The position numbers and the translations under genes are program-made. Below are positions 1 through 4,669 of a DNA stretch of 6,661 bases, one piece after another; the first letter of the stretch is position 1; each line of letters opens with the position of its first letter. The notes beneath the pieces are model-generated. The model was not told the DNA's origin, ran no database searches, and saw nothing but the letters and a program-made list of their open reading frames with translations. Origin of the DNA: Ruminococcus sp. CAG:382 (GTDB lineage: Bacteria; Bacillota; Clostridia; Oscillospirales; CAG-382); assembly GCA_000433115.1 (NCBI GenBank), contig FR892156.1, positions 2,533 to 9,193 of the forward strand. The letters run 5' to 3'.

Positions 1-198
1 ACCTTCATTCTCGGATGTGCTCCCGGAGCAGGACTCTTCTACGGGCTTATAGGCTCAGAGGTGCTGGTCGGTGAAGGCATAAATCCGCTGTTCGTCCTGC
101 TTTATGCGGCAGCGATGATTCTTGCGGCGTATATCTGCATCCGCGTGACAGTAAACCGCTTCTGGTCAATACCGGTACGGCGTATGCTTATCGGATAA
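1..198 (+). CDS. C-terminal fragment of an unidentified integral membrane protein
   Basis: The frame is open from the left edge and ends at TAA 196-198, giving 65 residues whose N-terminus lies outside the window. Two hydrophobic stretches are visible: about residues 1-23, rich in Gly and Ala (ILGCAPGAGLFYGLIG), and about residues 31-50 (PLFVLLYAAAMILAAYICI). They are separated by a short acidic/Gly loop. A basic tail (RFWSIPVRRMLIG) follows the second one, which by the positive-inside rule would put the C-terminus in the cytoplasm. This fits the last two helices of a transporter or other polytopic membrane protein. I do not recognise the family and assign no function. No convincing terminator follows, but the next gene has its own promoter at 250-278, so the two are probably separate transcription units. 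Confidence 0.7.
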   Translation, partial: TFILGCAPGAGLFYGLIGSEVLVGEGINPLFVLLYAAAMILAAYICIRVTVNRFWSIPVRRMLIG

Positions 199-249
199 CG
201 CGCAGGCTCACAGCCGTGAAATTCTTTTCGGTTATGCGCTCATTCCGCC

Positions 250-278
250 TTGACTTTTGCGGCGTTATATGTTACGAT
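250..278 (+). promoter_or_regulatory. Sigma-A-type promoter of the GH27 operon
   Basis: A -35 box TTGACT (250-255) and a -10 box TACGAT (273-278) are separated by 17 bases. A TG dinucleotide at 270-271 gives an extended -10. Transcription would start near 285, leaving a leader of about 60 bases before the ATG at 346. Two direct CATGAC repeats (284-289 and 299-304, 15 bases start to start) and a GGCGG/CCGCC inverted pair (290-294/309-313) lie right at and after the expected start. They could be a regulator site or a leader hairpin, but nothing shows which. Confidence 0.6.
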
Positions 279-330
279 GATGACATGACGGCGGGATTCA
301 TGACAATGCCGCCCCATGCAAAAACCTTTC

Positions 331-336
331 AGGGAG
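331..336 (+). promoter_or_regulatory. Ribosome binding site that sets the GH27 start
   Basis: AGGGAG lies 9 bases before ATG 346. An in-frame ATG at 316 would put this Shine-Dalgarno sequence inside the coding region, has no comparable site of its own, and would add ten residues before the conserved start of the family. The ATG at 346 is therefore preferred. Confidence 0.75.
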
Positions 337-345
337 ATATTTATT

Positions 346-1479
346 ATGATAGTCAAGACACCCCCCATGGGCTGGAACTCATGGAACACCTTCGGCGGCA
401 ATATCAACGAAGAGCTGATCAAAACCACTGCCGACACAATGGTAAACGAGGGCTACCTCGATGCCGGTTACGAATACCTCGTCATCGACGACTGCTGGTC
501 AAAGCGTGTACGTAACGAAAAAGGCGAACTTGAACCCGATCCCGAAAAATTCCCGAACGGCATGAAGGCTGTCGCCGACTACGTTCATTCCAAGGGACTC
601 AAATTCGGCATGTATTCCTGTGCCGGAAACTACACCTGCGCCGTGTACCCCGGCTCATACGAATACGAATTCATCGATGCCCGCACATTTGCCGAATGGG
701 GCGTTGACTACCTCAAATATGACTATTGCTTCAAGCCCGCGCACGAACACGGCAAGATGCTGTACCGCCGTATGGGCCTTGCGCTCGCAAACTGCGGCAG
801 AGATATCCTCTTCTCCGCCTGCTCCTGGGGTGCCGATGAGACTCATAAGTGGATTAAGGAAACCGGCGCGCATATGTGGCGTTCCACCGGCGACATCGTC
901 GACAGCTGGGCTTCCATCAAAGAGCTTTACGAAAAACAGCTTCCCATCGTCGAATACAACGGTCAGGGCTGCTTCAACGACATGGATATGCTCGTTGTCG
1001 GCATGAACGGCAAGGGCAATGTCGGCGTCGGCGGCTGCACCCTCGAAGAATACAAAACTCACTTCTCCCTCTGGGCGCTGTTCGGCTCCCCTCTCATGAT
1101 GGGCTGTGACATAAGAAGCTGCTCACCCGAAATCAAGGCAATTCTTCAGGACAAGGACATCATCGCGATCGACCAGGACGAAGCATACCGCCAGCCCTAT
1201 CTCGTCTGCGACTACTGGGGAATCTCTCTTGTCTGGGCAAGACACCTCTCAAACGGCGATCTCCTGCTCGGCATGTTCAATATGAAAGACAACCCCGTAA
1301 CTCCCTTCATCCCCTTCTCCTCTCTCGGTCTCAACCGTTCGACCGGCAAGGGACTGCAGATCTATGATCTCTGGGAAAAGAAGGATCTCGGAACATTCAA
1401 GGACATCTTCCGCAGCGAAAAGGAGCTTGCACCGCACAGCTGCCGTATGCTCAGATGCAAGATCGTCGACGTTAAGTAA
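346..1479 (+). CDS. GH27 glycosidase, alpha-galactosidase or alpha-N-acetylgalactosaminidase type
   Basis: This 377-residue enzyme belongs to glycoside hydrolase family 27, retaining enzymes that release terminal alpha-linked galactose or GalNAc. It opens with the family signature PPMGWNSWNTFG (residues 6-17), followed by VIDDCW (46-51). D126 in YLKYDYC is the expected nucleophile and D183 in WRSTGDI the expected acid/base. GQGCFNDMDML (206-216) and LQDKDIIAIDQD (267-278) are further family motifs. The TIM barrel should fill about residues 1-285 and a beta-sandwich the rest. There is no signal peptide, so it probably acts in the cytoplasm on imported oligosaccharides. D48 and D49 are the Asp type of galactosidases, not the Glu reported for the GH27 beta-L-arabinopyranosidase. 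The specificity loop reads CSWGA (159-163); Ser and Ala match human alpha-N-acetylgalactosaminidase rather than galactosidase (Glu, Leu). The family is certain; the exact substrate is not. Its stop overlaps the start of the next gene by one base. Confidence 0.95.
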   Translation: MIVKTPPMGWNSWNTFGGNINEELIKTTADTMVNEGYLDAGYEYLVIDDCWSKRVRNEKGELEPDPEKFPNGMKAVADYVHSKGLKFGMYSCAGNYTCAVYPGSYEYEFIDARTFAEWGVDYLKYDYCFKPAHEHGKMLYRRMGLALANCGRDILFSACSWGADETHKWIKETGAHMWRSTGDIVDSWASIKELYEKQLPIVEYNGQGCFNDMDMLVVGMNGKGNVGVGGCTLEEYKTHFSLWALFGSPLMMGCDIRSCSPEIKAILQDKDIIAIDQDEAYRQPYLVCDYWGISLVWARHLSNGDLLLGMFNMKDNPVTPFIPFSSLGLNRSTGKGLQIYDLWEKKDLGTFKDIFRSEKELAPHSCRMLRCKIVDVK

Positions 1480-1688
1480 TGCCCGATCCGAAATGCATGA
1501 AATGCGGCGCGCCGCTTACGTCGGACGACGTCGGAGCGCATAAGAAGCTGATAAACAGAGGTGCCGTGCAGTTTCTCTGCATACCATGCCTTGCGGCTCA
1601 TTTTTCCGTAAGCGAGGAGCTTGTCCGCAAAAAAGTGGAAGAGTTCCGCGCTGCCGGCTGTTCCCTGTTTTATCAGAAAAAACAATAA
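1479..1688 (+). CDS. Small two-CxxC zinc-ribbon-like protein coupled to the GH27 gene
   Basis: This 69-residue protein of unknown function starts within the stop codon of the GH27 gene (TAATG, 1477-1481). No strong Shine-Dalgarno sequence precedes it, so translation is probably coupled to the enzyme. It carries two metal-knuckle motifs, CMKC (residues 6-9) and CIPC (34-37), 24 residues apart, which suit one bound zinc ion. HKKLINRG (21-28) lies between them. After the second knuckle comes a helix-rich tail (SEELVRKKVEEFRAAG, 45-60) ending in a third-type Cys (C61) and SLF. Similar small Cys-rich proteins with a KKxINRG motif are, as far as I recall, widespread in gut Clostridia and lack a function. 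It could bind nucleic acid or a partner protein, or serve as a metal-dependent accessory factor. The regular motif spacing, tight coupling and terminator directly after it support a real gene. Confidence 0.85.
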   Translation: MPDPKCMKCGAPLTSDDVGAHKKLINRGAVQFLCIPCLAAHFSVSEELVRKKVEEFRAAGCSLFYQKKQ

Positions 1689-1690
1689 CA

Positions 1691-1743
1691 AAAAATATCA
1701 GCGTTTCCGCCGGAATACACGGCAGAAACGCTGATTTGTTTTT
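1691..1743. terminator. Bidirectional rho-independent terminator between convergent genes
   Basis: The arms CAGCGTTTCCGCCG (1699-1712) and CGGCAGAAACGCTG (1720-1733) form a 14-bp stem with a 7-base loop, extendable by two A/T pairs. TTTGTTTTT follows on the + side and an A-rich run precedes it, which gives U-rich RNA on the - side. The single mismatch (C1708 with A1724) becomes a G-U pair in minus-strand RNA, so the stem is unbroken for the lipoprotein transcript and slightly weaker for the GH27 transcript. It lies 8 bases after the stop of the CxxC gene and about 50 bases after the stop of the lipoprotein gene. Confidence 0.85.
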
Positions 1744-1787
1744 ATGCTCTCTTTGCTTTCCCGGTACTGTGTCTTTTGCGGTCCCGT

Positions 1788-3371
1788 TCAGCTCTTGAAG
1801 TATTCCACAACGGCTTCAACGTCCGCTTCGAGAATGCTTTCGTAAGCTTCGTATGTCGAACGGAAGGCGCCTGTTTTCTTCTCGTTGATGAGAGTGCCGA
1901 GGATATCGTTAACGCTCTTGGAGCCTGTGATGTTGCCGATACGGAACACGGAGCCGAGCTCGCATCCGCGCTGAGCGAAAATGAGGTCAAGAAGTGCGGT
2001 CGAGGTTTCGTCCGCCTTGAGCTTCTGCATCTTCAGAACGCGTTCATAATATGCGACTGCGAGGGAATCGACGTTGCCCTCCCAGCTGTAATAACCCATT
2101 GCCTCAAGAACCGCAGCAGCAAATTCAGCCTGCTCTTCGGTGTTGTTTGTGGTAATGGCATATGCGTTGGTGGTCCAGGTGTTGAGCAGTGAGTAATAGT
2201 CATCCTGCTCCTCGGTGAGCTTCGGAACGGGAAGAATGCCGAACGAATCCTCCATTGCGGAAAGATTTATAGCGGTGGAAATGCCACCGGAGTAAAACAG
2301 CACATGACCGGCGATGAAGTTTGCTTCAAGCGCCTGCATCGGCCACTCGTAATTGCCTGTCTTGCCGAACCAGTCGTTGCCGCTTACATAGTAATCGGAG
2401 TTGAGCATCAGCTCAAGCACCTTTTCAACGGCGTTGTTCGCGGTCTCGCTCCAGAGAGTGAGATAAGGATATCCCTCGCTGTCGGGCGAAACGATTCTGA
2501 CGCCCGCGCCGTAAAGCATGGAAGGCATATCATCGTTCTGACCGCACCAGCCGTAGCAGTCATCCCACTGGATGCCGTCGGTGCCGTTTATGTCGTCATG
2601 ATAGGAGGTCGAAAGTTCGATCGCCTTGTCGATCGTCCATTTGCCGTCAATCGCAAGCTGCTGAGGATTTTCAAGTCCCAGCTTTTCGAACAGGGACTGG
2701 TTGTAATACACACACGGTGTGGAGTTTTTGTAGTTTATGCCCATATCGCCGAGCATGAAATACTGCTTGCCGGCAATGCGGACGGTGTTCGAAAAGCCTT
2801 CGTCCCACCAGGGGTATTCAAGCCCGTGGAGGTTTTCGAGCGTTGTCAGGTCAAAGAGATAGTTTTCGGTGGCAAGCGTGCCGCAGTCATAAAGACAAAC
2901 GGAAACAGCCTGGAAGCTGTTGTCGCCTGCGGAGGCGGAATTTCTTATTTTCGCAAGAGTATCGCCGCCGTAACGTCTGGGATCATGGAAGTAAATTTCC
3001 TTGATTTCGACGCCGAGAAGATCATAAACCGCGTCGTTGCGGCGCTTTATCGCCTCGTTTATCGTTTCGGGGAAATTTTCGCTGTCGGTGAGGTCTTCAT
3101 TATACACGATCTCGCTCGTTGCAGTGGCGTTTACACCGGAGGTCAGGAAAGTGAAGGTTTTTCCGTTGTAGTCGTTTCCGGTATAGATCTTTTCAAGATA
3201 ATTGATTTCTTCGGGCTTGGATTCCTCATCACTCACATCCGAAACGGTCTCCGATACCGCGGGCGCCGACGAAGAATCCTCGGGCTTGGATTCATCGCCG
3301 TTGTTACCGCATGCCGCAAATGAAGCGGTTGCCATAACGGCGCAAAGAAGAAGCGCGATTATTTTTTTCAT
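1788..3371 (-). CDS. ABC-type sugar-binding lipoprotein (extracellular solute-binding protein, family 1-like)
   Basis: This 527-residue lipoprotein is the expected substrate receptor of an ABC importer, anchored to the outer face of the membrane. MKK begins a signal peptide with hydrophobic core IIALLLCAVMATAS, and the lipobox FAAC puts the lipidated cysteine at residue 21. A Ser/Asp/Glu/Pro-rich linker (about 22-56) follows, then the binding fold. Typical elements of large Clostridial sugar-binding proteins are present: GKTFTFL (70-76), YPWWDEGF (186-193), and VYYNQSLFEKLGL (221-233) followed by a W near 245. Many Trp and Tyr residues suit stacking against sugars. The Shine-Dalgarno sequence AAAGGAAG (complement of 3378-3385) lies 6 bases before the ATG. 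The gene stands alone: a promoter lies upstream, a terminator follows, and no permease or ATPase gene is adjacent, so its transporter must be encoded elsewhere. The ligand cannot be read from the sequence; a carbohydrate is likely. Confidence 0.9.
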   Translation of the reverse strand: MKKIIALLLCAVMATASFAACGNNGDESKPEDSSSAPAVSETVSDVSDEESKPEEINYLEKIYTGNDYNGKTFTFLTSGVNATATSEIVYNEDLTDSENFPETINEAIKRRNDAVYDLLGVEIKEIYFHDPRRYGGDTLAKIRNSASAGDNSFQAVSVCLYDCGTLATENYLFDLTTLENLHGLEYPWWDEGFSNTVRIAGKQYFMLGDMGINYKNSTPCVYYNQSLFEKLGLENPQQLAIDGKWTIDKAIELSTSYHDDINGTDGIQWDDCYGWCGQNDDMPSMLYGAGVRIVSPDSEGYPYLTLWSETANNAVEKVLELMLNSDYYVSGNDWFGKTGNYEWPMQALEANFIAGHVLFYSGGISTAINLSAMEDSFGILPVPKLTEEQDDYYSLLNTWTTNAYAITTNNTEEQAEFAAAVLEAMGYYSWEGNVDSLAVAYYERVLKMQKLKADETSTALLDLIFAQRGCELGSVFRIGNITGSKSVNDILGTLINEKKTGAFRSTYEAYESILEADVEAVVEYFKS

Positions 3372-3393
3372 ATGATTCTTCCTTTCATAATGG

Positions 3394-3406
3394 TTATTGA
3401 CAATAA
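3394..3406. promoter_or_regulatory. Palindrome at the lipoprotein transcription start, possible operator
   Basis: TTATTG-A-CAATAA is a perfect 6-bp inverted repeat with one central base. On the minus strand it overlaps the end of the -10 box (3405-3410) and covers the expected transcription start near 3398, a standard position for a repressor site. It is AT-rich and short, so chance is possible. No regulator gene is seen in the window. Confidence 0.4.
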
Positions 3407-3433
3407 TATATCACATCACGACTTGTTTTGCAA
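3405..3433 (-). promoter_or_regulatory. Sigma-A-type promoter of the sugar-binding lipoprotein gene
   Basis: Read on the minus strand, TTGCAA (3433-3428) and TATATT (3410-3405) are separated by 17 bases. TGA directly before TATATT makes an extended -10. The start would fall near 3398, leaving a leader of about 27 bases that includes the Shine-Dalgarno sequence. Confidence 0.6.
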
Positions 3434-3516
3434 GCATTTTTGGCGGTTTGACGGAGATTTTTTCGCAAAACGCATGACAAATCGGCACTTTTTTCGTGTG
3501 CAAAGACAAAAAGCAC

Positions 3517-3545
3517 TTGAAAAAGGCGTACGATTGTGATAAACT
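3517..3545 (+). promoter_or_regulatory. Sigma-A-type promoter of the E2-like gene
   Basis: TTGAAA (3517-3522) and TAAACT (3540-3545) are separated by 17 bases. TGA (3537-3539) directly before the -10 makes it an extended -10. The expected start is near 3552, leaving a leader of about 50 bases before GTG 3601. This promoter is divergent from the lipoprotein promoter; about 83 bases (3434-3516) without clear signals lie between the two -35 boxes. Confidence 0.6.
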
Positions 3546-3552
3546 ATTATGC

Positions 3553-3570
3553 GGTGCAAAGTAGTGCACC
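3553..3570. promoter_or_regulatory. GGTGCA/TGCACC inverted repeat at the E2-like transcription start
   Basis: GGTGCA (3553-3558) and TGCACC (3565-3570) form a perfect 6-bp inverted repeat around AAGTAG, placed at the expected start of the transcript. It could be an operator or a small hairpin at the 5' end of the mRNA. Sequence alone does not separate the two. Confidence 0.4.
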
Positions 3571-3585
3571 TCCAACCGATTGACG

Positions 3586-3593
3586 AAAGGCGG
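3586..3593 (+). promoter_or_regulatory. Ribosome binding site that sets the GTG start of the E2-like gene
   Basis: AAAGGCGG lies 7 bases before GTG 3601. The only longer alternative, TTG at 3580, would place this site inside the coding region and has no purine-rich sequence before it. The GTG start is therefore preferred. Confidence 0.65.
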
Positions 3594-3600
3594 TCTGTGT

Positions 3601-4461
3601 GTGAGCAAGAAAAAGAAAGTCAAAGAAGGAAGATATCTCAAATCGCTTTCCCCGATGAGCAAGGTAGCACCCTATATAATGGTGACACGTAATGACGCTC
3701 TGAACTATATTGAAGACAGCTTTGACTGTGAAAACGCCGAGGATTATATTTTCCGCAAGAGAAGCGAGGGTCTGAAGGGCTTCGGTATGATGCATCTGCT
3801 CGTTGCCGCATACATACGCACCGTCAGCCAGCGTCCCGGAATAAACCGCTTCATCCGCGGTCAGAAGATATACGCACGCAACTGCATCGAGATAATGATA
3901 ACCATCAAGCGCGAAATGAAGCTCAACAGCCCCGACACCGTGCTGAAAATGGTTTTCAAGCCGGACGCCACTGCCGACGATGTTTATAACACCATGACCG
4001 AAATGATAAACAACGCGCGCAATACCGACAGCGATTTCGACGACACCGCAAAAATACTCAACTATATTCCCGGAGTGTTCCTGAAATTTGCGGTATGGTT
4101 CCTCAATCTGCTTGACTATTTCGGTCTGCTTCCCCGCAAGCTGACCCTTCTCTCACCCTTCCACGGCTCTTTTGCCATCACTTCAATGGCGTCTCTCGGC
4201 ATCCCGCCGATATATCATCATCTTTATAACTTCGGCAACATACCGGTGTTCATCTCCTTCGGACCGAAAAAGAGCGTCAACGAGCTTCAGCGTGACGGTA
4301 CGGTCAAGGTAAAGCGCCTGGTCGATTACAAATGCGTGACAGACGAACGCATCTGCGACGGCTTCTATTTCGCAAGCGCACTCAAATATATGCGTGAGTT
4401 GTATCTCCACCCCGAAGCGCTTGACAATCCGCCCGAAAAGATCGTCGAGGATGTCGACTGA
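3601..4461 (+). CDS. Stand-alone E2/CAT-fold acyltransferase-like protein lacking the catalytic histidine
   Basis: From GTG 3601 this protein has 286 residues. It resembles the catalytic domain of 2-oxo-acid dehydrogenase E2 acyltransferases (the fold shared with chloramphenicol acetyltransferase) along its whole length. A basic N-terminus (SKKKKVKEGRYLKSLSP) leads to a substrate-domain-like start (YIMVTRNDALNYIE). FGMMHLLVAAYIRTVSQRPGINRFI lies at about 61-85, and FAITSMASLGIPP (191-203) matches the E2 'TxSxxGxxG' strand. The active-site motif, DHRxxDG in true E2, reads DERICDG here (248-254), so His is replaced by E249 while D253 remains. H206 and H207 (YHHLYNFG) are other histidines near the fold's core. 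A hydrophobic segment at about 157-177 may touch the membrane. Lipoyl and subunit-binding domains are absent, as are E1 and E3 genes nearby. Proteins of this shape are often labelled E2 subunits, but classical transacylation is doubtful. Its role is unknown. Confidence 0.85.
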   Translation: MSKKKKVKEGRYLKSLSPMSKVAPYIMVTRNDALNYIEDSFDCENAEDYIFRKRSEGLKGFGMMHLLVAAYIRTVSQRPGINRFIRGQKIYARNCIEIMITIKREMKLNSPDTVLKMVFKPDATADDVYNTMTEMINNARNTDSDFDDTAKILNYIPGVFLKFAVWFLNLLDYFGLLPRKLTLLSPFHGSFAITSMASLGIPPIYHHLYNFGNIPVFISFGPKKSVNELQRDGTVKVKRLVDYKCVTDERICDGFYFASALKYMRELYLHPEALDNPPEKIVEDVD

Positions 4462-4560
4462 CCGTCCCCGCCCTTTCCGCGGATACCGTCAACCGAAAAA
4501 TCACCGTTTACCGTCGGTATGCATCCCAAACACATGACAATGTAATTTTCCGAAAGCAAA

Positions 4561-4603
4561 CAGAGACAAAAACCGGGAAGACCGGCGTCTCTGTTTTTCT
4601 TTT
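4561..4603. terminator. Rho-independent terminator after the E2-like gene, probably bidirectional
   Basis: CAGAGAC (4561-4567) pairs perfectly with GTCTCTG (4587-4593). A second short stem, CCGG/CCGG around GAAGA (4573-4585), stacks inside the loop. TTTTTCTTTT follows on the + strand, about 100 bases after the stop of the E2-like gene. Read the other way, the RNA stem is followed by UUUGCUUU, so it may also back up termination of the surface-protein transcript. The stretch 4462-4560 before it holds no gene that I can support. Confidence 0.8.
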
Positions 4604-4623
4604 CAAAACACTGCTCTGCCGAC

Positions 4624-4656
4624 AAAGGGACCGCGAACGGCTCCGCGATCCCTTTT
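4624..4656 (-). terminator. Terminator hairpin of the surface-protein gene
   Basis: AAAGGGACCGCG (4624-4635) pairs with CGCGATCCCTTT (4644-4655) around an 8-base loop. The one mismatched pair on the + strand (C4631 with A4648) becomes a G-U pair in minus-strand RNA, giving an uninterrupted 12-bp stem for the gene that ends at 4670, 14 bases away. The U-tract on that side is short (UUU), so the neighbouring hairpin at 4561-4593 may assist. On the + side, TTTT follows the stem. Confidence 0.65.
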
Positions 4657-4669
4657 CCGATTTATTATA

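Noticed and set aside
205..215. GGCT-CAC-AGCC hairpin after the first gene as a terminator
   Set aside because: Only four firm base pairs, and the following AAATTCTTTT is not a clean T-tract.
316..345. Upstream in-frame ATG as start of the GH27 gene
   Set aside because: It would bury the AGGGAG site at 331-336 inside the gene and add ten residues before the conserved family start; ATG 346 has proper spacing.
216..515. Open frame beginning with GTG 216, overlapping the GH27 gene in another frame
   Set aside because: It runs through the GH27 promoter and into conserved GH27 codons, shows no family features and has an Arg/His-rich composition typical of a shadow frame.
2304..3323. Long open frame (339 codons) on the + strand opposite the lipoprotein gene
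   Set aside because: It lies wholly antisense to a clearly recognisable lipoprotein gene, has no good ribosome binding site and resembles no family; long antisense frames arise easily from the codon bias of the real gene.
3575..3594. ACCG/CGGT pairing that could mask the ribosome binding site of the E2-like gene
   Set aside because: Only four base pairs around a 12-base loop; too weak to call a regulatory structure.
4483..4520. ATACCG/CGGTAT inverted repeat between the E2-like gene and its terminator
   Set aside because: Six-base arms 26 bases apart with no T-tract or promoter context; most likely chance in a stretch rich in ACCG.
4365..4625. Minus-strand open frame of 86 codons overlapping the end of the E2-like gene
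   Set aside because: It runs through a terminator hairpin and antisense to E2-like codons, with no ribosome binding site or recognisable features.
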